Of a stretch of 25,981 nt of DNA, positions 10,101 to 20,121 are shown one piece after another; the stretch's first letter is position 1; the number at the start of each line of letters is the position of its first letter. Under the pieces are notes generated by a model. It saw only the letters and a list, made by a program, of their open reading frames with translations, was not told where the DNA came from and made no database searches. Position numbers and translations under genes: made by a program. The DNA lies in assembly GCA_021464525.1 (NCBI GenBank), contig JADRCO010000823.1, positions 1 through 25,981 on the forward strand. The letters are read 5' to 3'. Origin of the DNA: Rhizophagus sp. LPA8_4_AMF (lineage: Eukaryota; Glomeromycota; Glomeromycetes; Glomerales; Glomeraceae).

Positions 10101-12010
10101 AAGCTGGATATATTTTATCTTCAAGTGAATTAGATGATTTAAACCAAATAGCAAATAATCAACACAATAGCGATTCGGAAAATTCAGAAGCTGATCTTAT
10201 ACTTATTAAAAAAAGGAAATCTGTTAAAATTAGATCAAATTCAATATTTCAAATTAGGAACTCAAAGAAACAACATCCAACATATCAAAATATTATTAAG
10301 GAATTGGATGAAAAAAATTATGAAAGTTCCAAGCATTTATGTAAAGAATTTTTAAAAATTAACCCTAAAAGTTATTCTTTGAGATGCATTTTAGCTTATA
10401 TTTATAAATGTCTTAATAATTATAGTCAGGCTAATTTATATTTAATGGAAGCTATTGACTTAAAAAAGAAGAATCCAATTGCCTATTTAATTTGTGGAGA
10501 AATTAATTACAGGCAAAATAAATACGAAAAAGCAATAGATAATCTAGAGATTTCAATATATTATAAAGTAAAAATGAGAAATTTGAATATAATACTTGCA
10601 AACATTTATAAATATTGTGCATATATTTATGAAAAAGAGCAATATAATTCAAGAAAAAATTATTTAAGAACATTGGAAATATTAGATAAATTGCTAAATA
10701 TTAATAAATCAGATTCATTGGTATTATGCTATTATGGAGAAATATTAAGTAATATGAAAAAATACAGTGAAGCTATATTATATTTTACAAAAGCAAACAT
10801 CATAGATCCTGAAAATATTCATAATTTGAATAAGAGAGCTATTGCATATTATGATCTCCAAGAATACGACAAAGCTTTATTAGATCTTAATAAAGTTATA
10901 CAATTAGACCCATTAAATCACATGGCCAATTATTATAAATGGTTAACATATAATGCAATGGAAAATATTTATTATGCAATAGCAGGCTTTAAAAAATGTA
11001 TCAAGTTAGATATTTGGTCGTACTTATGTGAAGTTTGCAAATTTAATAATGATTATGATTTCACCAAACTTGGAATTACTAACAAATTTAGTATATTTAT
11101 GTATAAAGGTAAATAACATTATTCATTTAATCTTTAAATTAATTTAAGCAATAACTACAAATTCGAATTTTTTAGCACAAAATATTTATTTTGCTTCCAA
11201 TCTTATAAACTTGAATAGTAAGCTATTTCAATTTCGAGAAAATGATTCGAATAGGTAGGCTAGTATTTACAATATATAAATTTATTTATAATTATCTGAT
11301 GTAAACTAATTAATTATTTAAATATCTAAGTTTATCAGGATACGTATTATCCTTTAAAGATTTTAAAAATGAAGCATTTAATTTAAGTTTGCCTGATATC
11401 TTAAATAATTATGATGATTTCTATGATAGCTATTACGTTATTTGGAAAATAAATATTAAAAAAATATCATCTGAGAATTGTTTCGTGAAATTTATAATTA
11501 AAGAAGAAGTAAGTTTAAGCGATTAATAAATTATTATTTTTTCACATTAAATAATTTATATATTAAATATTTAAAAGTGGGTAGGGAAAAATGAACATAT
11601 CCTTAAATATGAAGACTTGTTAGAACTTGAGGGATTAGGTTGGATTGAATATAAATTTCCGAATATAATTACAAGTATGTTCTGTATACAACCTTTAATT
11701 GAGTCAAATGGATATATTGATATGGTATGTTTTCAATAATTATTCAGATTATTTGTTTATAATAAATGATTACGTCTTCTAATTATTATTTTTTATTTGC
11801 TTTATTTCTACTTTATAGCAAATAGATTATGTCAGATTTATTCCATATGATGAAACTTATGAAAACCAAACTTATTTTTCTAGAATGAATTGTTTATTAT
11901 CAATCCATAACTTAATACCAAATGTTCCAGAAGCGTTTAAAGATAAGTATTTTTCGAGGAATGAAATGGAAAATTTTCTTGAAATAGAAGACATTATTAA
12001 TAACTTATAA
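7135..12010 (+). CDS. Protein kinase / degenerate RING / TPR fusion protein, nine exons
   Basis: Exons deduced from frame, splice signals and the paralog at 15489: 7135-7341, 7413-7488, 7559-7746, 7838-8171, 8244-11108, 11176-11254, 11331-11508, 11578-11724, 11819-12010; about 1421 aa. Residues about 25-285 are a tyrosine-kinase-like kinase with glycine loop GRGAFGSV (32-39), ATP lysine in FALK (K54), catalytic loop HRDLHANN (D156, N161; split by intron 3), DFG (D173) and DPK in place of APE (198-200). All catalytic residues are present, so it is probably active. Residues about 330-800 are a helical region shared with the paralog. C825, C841, H843, C857 and C860 form a RING-like motif lacking one early ligand. 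TPRs span about 949-1200, followed by the family's C-terminal domain (1224-1421). Intron 4 needs a GC donor (aaag|gcaatt) to give YKGCWKYEP. A cytosolic signalling role is inferred; the target is unknown. Confidence 0.85.
8172..8243 (+). other. Putative GC-AG intron in the kinase-fusion gene
   Basis: Joining ...YSNLYK(G) to [11 protein letters not shown], the expected end of a tyrosine-kinase-like domain, requires the donor aaag|gcaatt and the acceptor actaattag. A GT donor 15 nt upstream (8157, gtaatc) also keeps frame but removes five residues. Without splicing the frame stops at 8177-8179. Confidence 0.6.
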
Positions 12011-12733
12011 TTAATCGATAAAATACCAAAATATAACAACACATTATTTTATTTTTTCTTTTAAACAATTCAGAATAATATCATCAAACTGATTATTCAG
12101 CATAAAAATATGTAATATACAGCTTTATAAAGGGATCTAATTAATTGGAGAAATTTAATCAATAATAACGCTGAATTGAATAAAAAGATTATCATCAGTA
12201 CGGTACCGTGCTGAATATCTTCCTATTTAAAAAAAAAGCTGTTGGTTCAAAACAATCTAACGATTTATATCACCCCTAAAAACAAAAAAGCCGTGTTATG
12301 GTTAAAATTTTATAAATTATAAAAAATATTTTAAAGAGATATATCGTTAGAAACACATGTCCGAGTGGACTATTTGCTACTTTAGTGACTCTTAATTCAC
12401 GACAAACTTCCCTTATTCCATTTGTTTCAATATCGAGAGTCCAAGGACTATGCTCCATCTTAAAAATATAAAATGCATATTGTTTAAAAATCTTGAAAAC
12501 ATTATTAGAACATTTATATAGTGTATATTTACTTGAACTGTGGCAATAGGATGAACTTTATTGGCACGTCAAAGAGTTTCTGCAGAACATTCAGAGAGAC
12601 CGATATGTTTGACATTTCCTTCTTGAACAAGTACTGTTAAAACAACAGTATCTACAATAAGCTAATCAAGATATTAATACATTATCACAGTTCAAAAAAC
12701 AAAAAAAAAAATTTTTATTTACACACGATATTG

Positions 12734-13486
12734 CAGTGTTCGGCAAATGACTTGAAATGACAAATGATTCAAATGACGAGTCATTTGTCATTTGTCATTT
12801 GAAACTCAAATGACTGGTCATTTAAAACATTTGAAAAATTTTAAATATTTTGAAAGTTATTATTTATCTTCTTATTTAACATAAAGTAAGGAAACAAAAT
12901 TTTTTTAAAAAAATGTAGTAAAAAAATTTTCAATAGTGACAAAAGATTTTACCATCACGTGATTTTTTATTATTCGAATTTGGTGATTTCTGCAGATATC
13001 ATGGACTTAAAATGTTCGTAAATTTTAAATTTTATCTAACACTTCAAAATTCTGTTGATTTTATATTACTTTTTAAATAATTTTATGATATGAATAATAA
13101 ACAAAATCCTCCTTCCAATCACTCATTCTTATAAACACAAAAAATAATTTTGCATGGCTACTCTCAGATGTGATGTGTTTTTCTATCATTCATTCAATTA
13201 TTTGTAATTTATGTTTTCAAAAATTTTAATAATGAATATGGTTTAAATTTCGCCTGGTACTACGAATCACGTGATTATACTATTAATTGACCAATAATCT
13301 TTCTATATTATAATGACAAATGACCAAATGACAAATGATTGATGTCATTTGTCATAATCCTAAATCATTTGGCATTTGTCATTTCACAAATGATCCAAAT
13401 GACAAATGCCAAATGATTTAAGATTATGACAAAGGATTAGACAAATCCTTTGAATGGACAAATGACCAGGTCATTTCCAAACACTG
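12734..13486. mobile_element. hAT-like non-autonomous transposon (753 bp)
   Basis: The left end CAGTGTTCGGCAAATGAC and the reverse complement of the right end, CAGTGTTTGGAAATGACC, form terminal inverted repeats with one mismatch and one indel. The 8-bp sequence cgatattg is duplicated exactly on both sides (12726-12733 and 13487-13494). An 8-bp duplication and CAGTG-type ends are hallmarks of the hAT superfamily. There is no ORF, but many copies of AAATGAC(A) in both orientations lie near both ends, like subterminal transposase-binding repeats. A strong inner hairpin lies at about 13353-13430. It is inserted in the aldo/keto reductase pseudogene within the YYYQYR codons. Confidence 0.85.
13353..13431. 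repeat. Inverted repeat inside the hAT-like element
   Basis: cataatcctaaatcatttgg and the following catttgtcattt are mirrored by aaatgacaaatg and ccaaatgatttaagattatg, with about 15-20 nt between the arms. The arms are near-perfect and would form a long hairpin. Confidence 0.7.
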
Positions 13487-13920
13487 CGATATTGATAATA
13501 ATAAAGATCAATATAATCTTATCTCCGGTCTTTTTAAAAAGGTTTGCAAGCTTGGCGATTGTGAGCGTATTCGGGTGTACCTGATACTATACAGTGCCAC
13601 TAATTTGACCATCTTGTCCTCAAATGAAATCAAATTTTGTACAAAGAAAACTTCTTCACAACGTTCTTCAAGAATTTTAGAAAGGAGAATTTCATTATCC
13701 CTGTACAAATTCTTTTACATTACAAAATTTGAGTTATTTAATGATGTGAACTTTTATGTAATTAAAATCATAAATATTAACAAATGTTCAAATACGAACA
13801 GCGGTACCCTAAAAAGGTATATCTTAGTTTAATTGATCGATTTTAAGCATTAATACTTTCTTGTTCATCACTTAAATTATAAGCGATATTCACGCCCTAT
13901 CGAACAAAAAAATGAAATAA

Positions 13921-14090
13921 TTGTGGGACATTTCGGATTTTTCTTTGGTAGTTCCGATTTCTCTTTGTAGGACGTTCAAGAGTCGTTCAATCTCTTTTTT
14001 TGTAGGGCGATTTTATCTCTTTTTTTATAGGACATTTTTGGTTTCTCTTTTCTTTTTTGTAGGATGATTCGATTTCTTTTTGTAGGGATG
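13921..14090. repeat. Degenerate TTTCTCTTTTTGTAGGA minisatellite
   Basis: Five to six copies of a unit resembling TTTCT(CT)TTTTTGTAGGRCG, each followed by a short variable tail, with spacing of about 25-40 bp. It lies between two recognisable pieces of the aldo/keto reductase pseudogene (RELGKIGVKSP and AYNLSDEQESIN), so it sits in a former exon or intron of that gene. Confidence 0.55.
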
Positions 14091-14190
14091 AAAATCATAT
14101 GATTAGTAAAAAAATAACAGTGATGAAAATATCATCGATCGCGGGGATTTTACACCGATTTTACCAAGTTCTCGAAAAGTCACATGAGTT

Positions 14191-15186
14191 ATTCTGTTAT
14201 TCTTACAATGAAAGTTAACAGAAAAAATAATATGATGATTATGCAGTGACAATATTCATGCCGATGACGCATTTACAACATCATACCTATCATTGAGTTC
14301 AGAAGTCATGATCGCTTGAACTTGCTCAATAAACATTAAATCAAGTACTGTACATTATTACGTAAAAAGAGCTTCATTATAAGAAATTATATTATGATAT
14401 ACTTAGCATTGCATAGTCATATTCTTTGCACCACTTAACGCTATTTTTTTAATTATCAAATATTGTAAGTGCAATTATTTTCTCAAAATAGATACATAGA
14501 ATAAGTCATCCCATAATATCACGAAAATTTTCTTTTTTCAACGTTTTTAGTATCTTAACATTGTTGGGATTATTCTTTTATATAGTATTGTGAAATCAAA
14601 ATTTACATTAATTCATAAAATATTTTATTAATAAATTAAAAAATTAAATTTTAAGTACTCAAATTGTATAATCAAACGTAACGTGTTGCAACGGATTATA
14701 TTAAATGTAGAGACTAAAGTCTTTATATATCCTATTTTTTAGAAAAATGTAAATTCAAATTGTTTGCTAAACTTACGAATCATACATAAATTGTAAGATG
14801 TTTGTAATGAAATGAAATATTAATTTTTTTTTTTAATTCATCAATAACGAAAAATCTACAAAGTTTTATTTCTGAGGTGAAACAAATCTTTTTTTTTTTA
14901 TGCGATTTGAAGATTCGACATATTTAAGTATTAATAGAACTTTTATAGAATAATACAAACTGAATCACATTTGAACATTACGAATGCCTGCCAATTCAAA
15001 TAATTAACCAGCTTAAAAGATATATTTAATTCTCTGAACTTATAAAAGTTAGTTATGGATTGATACGAATCATGTCATTCATATAGAAAAAAAATGCGTA
15101 TCTTTTTCTATTAAGTCGGATTGATTTTATACTGCGCCAAATGATGTATTTTTTGTGACACGCTACATTCCGAAAGATTGTACATA
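14191..15186. other. Intergenic, no gene seen
   Basis: The gap between the start of the dead reductase and the 15489 gene. AT-rich, with stops in all frames. Part of it (14191-14350) is slightly less AT-rich and may be the reductase's old promoter. Confidence 0.45.
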
Positions 15187-15196
15187 ATTGCGTCAC
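15187..15196 (+). promoter_or_regulatory. ATTGCGTCAC motif shared by two family members
   Basis: attgcgtcac lies about 290 bp before the ATG at 15489, and the same 10-mer lies about 220 bp before the ATG of the truncated copy (25033-25042). In both cases it follows a gta(c/t)-type sequence and is followed by an attgtaa(t/a) sequence. It may be retained promoter sequence. The factor is unknown. Confidence 0.35.
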
Positions 15197-15434
15197 CATG
15201 CATTTTTATTGTAAATTTACCAAATTAGGTCTGTAAATTATCATTATAAGACGGGAAAAAATTTTATTTTTTAAAATTAACTTGAATTGGTGTCAAAATC
15301 TTAATACTTTCAGTAGGACGCCAAAATTAATATATCATCCGAGGTTAGTCTCTAAACATTAAATTGCAATATGGGAGTTTTTTTTTCTTTTTATGAATAT
15401 TAACATTTAATAATGAATTTAAAATATACTTACT

Positions 15435-15444
15435 GTATATATAT
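15435..15444 (+). promoter_or_regulatory. TATATATATA run before the family member at 15489
   Basis: Lies 45-54 bp before the ATG. It is a plausible TATA element but could equally be simple-sequence DNA. Confidence 0.3.
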
Positions 15445-15488
15445 ATCTACGCTAGTTTAAAATTTAATATTTTAATAAGAAAAAAATA

Positions 15489-18400
15489 ATGGATGGAAGC
15501 TCAAGTCAGGTAAATTATTATTTTAGGATAGAATTTTTAGGCATGATAATCAGTAAAATTAGTTTATAACTTAATTACTTATTATTATAAAGGGTGGAAG
15601 TACTTCTAGCAATGCTTTCTCCATTCCTGTAGAAATTAATAACTCAGTTTCATATAAAACAGCCATCAAGAGTATCTTTCTCAAATTAGAAGAGGATGGA
15701 TTTGTTACGCCAGACGAAAAAGCAAAAGAGCTTATTAAGGAACTGTCCGAAATAAAACATTTATACGCATTAAAATTACTCTTTGAAAATTCACAATATG
15801 AATTTTCACCTCAAATTCTTCGAAATTCTTTGGTTGCTTTGGCAGATCCAACACCATTTGATTATTATGCAAAACAAAGTGTAACTAGATTAGAGTTACA
15901 TTTACGTACATGGGTATTGGTTTTAGAAAAAATTTGTTTCACACAAATGCGTTTAAGTAAAGAGCTTAGAGATAAAATTTATAATTCTTTACCAAAATTT
16001 GTTGAAATTCATAGAAAAACAACTCAGGTCATGCAAGAAGGAATTGAAAATAATTTTAAGTCTGATTTGAATCAATTCTGTCAACAAAAAGCTGATAAAT
16101 ATGATGAAAAGATTGCTAAAAAACGAAATTATAATATTGATTTTTTATTAATTCATCTGAGAGATACCTTACATAGTCTTCGTGATGATGAAACCTGGTT
16201 TCAAGAATTTATACGAAGAATTAGAGATTTGCTTAAGACTACATTGAATATTACGCCAGGAATCTTAACAGCAATAACAGGAACTAATCTTCCAAGTGAT
16301 TGTTCAATCTTATCAATGCTTCATCAAGTTCGTCAAAGTTTAAGTTTTAAGTATCCAGTAGCTTCTTATTATATAGACTGGAGAATTATATTGATAATTC
16401 AACATAATCTTTTCATCTGGTCTGAATGCTCTGAAAAGATAATTAGTAAAAAACTTGAAGAAATGATATTAATGGAATTTATATGGAGCTTCTTGGAAAG
16501 AGAATGGATTAACATTACCAATAAATCTATTTCAGATTCTCAACCCAAATTTGATGAAGTATCAAACAAAGTTATTAGGGCTTTGAAAAATACTGGAAGT
16601 TTTTTGAATGACCTTTCTGGAAATGAACCCCTTGCATTACCATATACTTTATGGTTTGGATTATTGGATCTTGCACATGGACTTATCCAAAAATCTACTC
16701 GAAAAGCAACATATGGTCTTTGTTATTATTTAGCAATTGAATCACTAAATAAAGCTCCGAGCAGTTTTATTCAATTTAAAGCTACTGAAATATTATTAAA
16801 TTTACATAATATTGATGGTCAAATGTTTTCAATGATTGATAATGACTTTGATCACTATATTCAAATGTTAAGTGAAAATAATTTGGCAGATTCTGCAGAA
16901 AGATTTCAAAAATTATTAAAGTTTGCTAAAGACAAATACTTTGAGGACTTGAAAATTCTAAATGATGATGTTGGAAATGAAAAGAAAGGAAAAGGAAAAG
17001 GAATAAGTTTAAATCAAAATCCATATTTAAAGAGAAATCAAACATCAAATTCTAATGTTATAGATGTTATAGCAGATGAAATGACCTGTTCAGTTAGTAG
17101 TGAACCAATGGACCAATTGTGTATTTTAAAGTGTCAGCATATATTATCATTAAATAATCTAAAAAAATTAAAGCAAAAAGTATGTCCTGAATGTCGAAAA
17201 AAAATTGATGATGATATTAGATATTTACCACAGACTTCTATTTATAACAATTTATATTCAAAATTTTCTGAATCTGGGCATATTTTACCCTCTACAGAAA
17301 GTTCAGGTCAGACTCAATATGATAGTGATGATTCAAATAATTCAGAAATTAATTTTATATTGACTAAAAAAAAGAAATTTAAGAATCCATTTATTAAATT
17401 ACATTCGTCAAACAAATCATTATCATCAATAGTCCCAAAATTTAAAAAAAAGCAACATCCAATATATCAAAATATTATAAAAGAATTAAATGAAAAACAC
17501 TATGAAAAAGCCGAAACTTTATGTAAAAAATTGTTGAATTCTTTTCCTAAAAGTTATTCTTTAAGATGCATTTTAGCTTATATCTATAGATCTCTTAATA
17601 ATTATGGGCAAGCACATTTATATTCAAAAGAGGCCATTAAATTAAAACCAAAAGAACCAATGGCTTATTTTATTTGTGGAGAAATTCGTTCTAGACTATG
17701 TAACTATGGTGAAGCCGTATATTATTTAAATAAATCATTAGAATATAAAACAAAAATAAATAATGTAAATATAATACTTGGAAATATTTACTTACATTAT
17801 AATGTTTATAATTATTATTATCATTTCAATAATGCCTTAGAATATTATGAAACTGCATTAAAAAATGATCCAAATAATTATTTATGTCTTAAGAATTGTG
17901 CATACATATACGAAAATAAGAAAAAAGATTATCAAAATGCTTTAGTATTTTTAGATAAATTGCTAAATAATAATGAAAAGGATTCTTTGATTTTATGTTA
18001 TTATGGAGAAATTTTATGTAATATGGGACAATATGATAATGCCATATCATATTTTACAAAAGCAAATATTATAGATCCAGAAAATGTACATAATTTGAAA
18101 AGGAGAGCTATTACATATTATATTCTTCAAGAATACGAAAAGGTCTTACTAGATCTTGATCAAGTTACACAATTTGATCCATTAAATATTTCGGCATATT
18201 ATCTTAAATGCATAACATATTATACAAGGGGAGATATTAATAATGCCACAATAACATTTAATATGTACACAGAATTAATATTAAATTCTAATGATAATAT
18301 TATAGAAAAGTTACAATTATTTTATTTAGAATGTTTACTGAATAAGAATGAATTCACAGAATTGAATAATACATTAGTAAAAATTAATCAAATTTCAAAT

Positions 18401-19511
18401 ATTGAAAATAGTGAGATATTGCTTTTTGTAAGATGTAGTATATATGCTGAATTAAAAATGTACCATGAAGCAGAGTTAGATCTTAATATGTTATATGAAA
18501 CAACATCTATTCATAATTGTATTTCATATATTCACTTATTACAAAAATATTTAGTTTTTTGGTCATATTTAGATAAAAACAATAATATTGAATTAAGTGA
18601 TCTTGGAATTATTGATGAATTTAATAAATACTTGTATAAAGGTAAGTTGAATACTTAAATTTATCACTATTTTCTATTAAAATTAATTAACATATTTGGT
18701 TATAATAAATATTAGAACAAATGGTTTACTTAATTTCAAACTTAATAAATTGTGATAAGAATTATTATAGCCAATTTCAAGAAAGTGATACAAATAGGTA
18801 AGCCCTATTTATTGTTTTGTTTATTTTAAAAAATCCCAAGTTTTATTAATTATGGTTTAAAAATCTAAGTTTATCGGGTCAAGTACTTTGTTCTAGGAAT
18901 GAAAATCTTCATTTGAATTTTCGTTTTCCTGTAAAAGCATATTCTGACAAATATATTATTTGGAAAATAAATGTTATAAATATACTATCTAAAGATTGTT
19001 TTATAAGATTTACAGAAAATCACAATGATGTAAGTTTTATCACTAAGACATATTTTAATTACAAATTATTTAATTAAATTTTAACGTTTAAATTTATTTA
19101 TAGTCCTATTATTATAATGAACGTATTTTAGAATATGATGATGTGTCAAAATTTGTGGGATTAGGTTGGATCGAATATATGATTCCATTTACTAAACTTA
19201 ATTTATGGGATCCTCAGTTTTCAATCGTAATAAGTCGTTCTATCAATATGGTACATTTTCTATTTATTTATCCTTTCAGATTGAAATAACATTAACATAT
19301 TATTTATTATTCTTGATTTACAAAGAAAATAGATTATATTCGATTTGGGTATAATAAAGAAGAGATAACTTACATTCCTAACATGGGTTATTTGTTACCA
19401 GATTATCATGAAATTTATCCGGATATTCCAAAAGCTTTCAAAGACAAGTACTTTTCAAAAAAAGAAATGGAAAATTTGTTTGAGTTTAAAGATATTCTTG
19501 ATAATTTATAA
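15489..19511 (+). CDS. RING-like / TPR family protein without kinase domain, six exons
   Basis: Exons 15489-15509, 15593-18641, 18716-18797, 18870-19029, 19104-19250, 19326-19511; about 1214 aa. The first exon encodes only MDGSSSQ. It is supported by the near-identical start of the copy at 25261, with the same donor (tcaagtcag|gtaaatt). From residue about 45 the protein parallels the kinase fusion: [46 protein letters not shown], and [29 protein letters not shown] degenerate RING-like motif has C506, C521, H523, C538 and C541, with Ser where the second Cys is expected. TPRs start at about 632 and are more numerous than in the fusion gene. The C-terminal domain (about 1024-1214) is spread over exons 3-6, with the same intron positions and phases as the fusion gene. 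TPRs suggest a protein-binding scaffold and the Cys/His motif hints at ubiquitin ligase ancestry; the actual function is unknown. Confidence 0.87.
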
Positions 19512-19941
19512 TTATACATACTATGTTTTTAGTTGTTATTATTCATTTTATCTATATTCATCATTTATACTTTGTATTTTTTAGTTATGAGAGTTTGTCA
19601 CCTTTTATTATTGTATAAAATTAAAAGACATGATAAAAGTTGTGATGGATATCAATATAAACATATTCTTTTGGTAATTTAATATAAAACAAGAGCAAGT
19701 ACTATCTTATTCAATTTAAAATTATATTTGTTAAATTTAATTGCAGATGAGTATTCTTTTTTTAAATTTAATGATAACAAAATAAAGAGCGATAAATCAA
19801 AGATAAAATCGGTTAATACAACATCCAATTAAACAAATAAAAGTTAATAGGTCTGGCCAAGTAACATATTAGAGTATGATTCCAAGTTATATATTAAATT
19901 ACTAGCTTTAAAATTGCTGTTTAGTTTAATTTCAGGTTTAA

Positions 19942-20121
19942 AGTTCTGAAAATTTTCAAAAACAGATAGCATCAATAGTTTCATTAGTTCCAACTATAAT
20001 TTTGAAATCACTTAACAAAATCATAAATATTTTTCTCATTAAATTTTGGTTGGACGAACGAATAAAGGATGTTGACATTTCTCGCTATCTTAATAATTTT
20101 GTTGTGCCACATGATAAATAA
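19942..20121 (+). other. Short coding-like open frame, unassigned
   Basis: A 59-codon open stretch follows a stop and a splice-acceptor-like aatttcag. It reads SSENFQKQIASIVSLVPTII and later FWLDERIKDVDISRYLNN, with a balanced residue mix unlike the Lys/Asn/Ile-rich chance frames around it. There is no start codon at its head and no partner exon was found. It may be a leftover exon or chance. Confidence 0.2.

Larger units (their letters stand above)
12190..14190 (-). pseudogene. Aldo/keto reductase pseudogene broken by insertions
   Basis: Reading the - strand from high to low coordinates, pieces of an aldo/keto reductase appear in order: RELGKIGVKSP (about 14175-14140), AYNLSDEQESIN with TFLGTAVRI (about 13890-13790), DNEILLSKILEER (about 13700-13660), GTPEYAHNRQAC then YIDLYYYQYR in another frame (about 13585-13487), GNVKHIGLSECSAETL (exon about 12533-12651), then HSPWTLDIETNGIREVCREL and SPLGHVFLT (12458-12360), and YKSLDCFEPT (about 12275-12245). 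These match the known order of the family's N-terminus, the (D)TA(D).YG region, the GLSECSA strand and the SPLGRGFLTG region. Frameshifts, an in-frame TGA after SAETL and two insertions show it is dead. Introns are still visible (12459-12532 with gtaaat..ag). The living family reduces aldehydes and ketones with NADPH. Confidence 0.8.

Noticed and set aside
13313-13440. AAATGAC repeats considered as a CRISPR-like array
   Set aside because: Copies alternate in orientation without unique equal-length spacers, and they sit inside a transposon with clear ends in a eukaryotic genome.
13575-13832. 85-codon + strand open frame
   Set aside because: Antisense to the reductase pseudogene, whose - strand pieces are recognisable.
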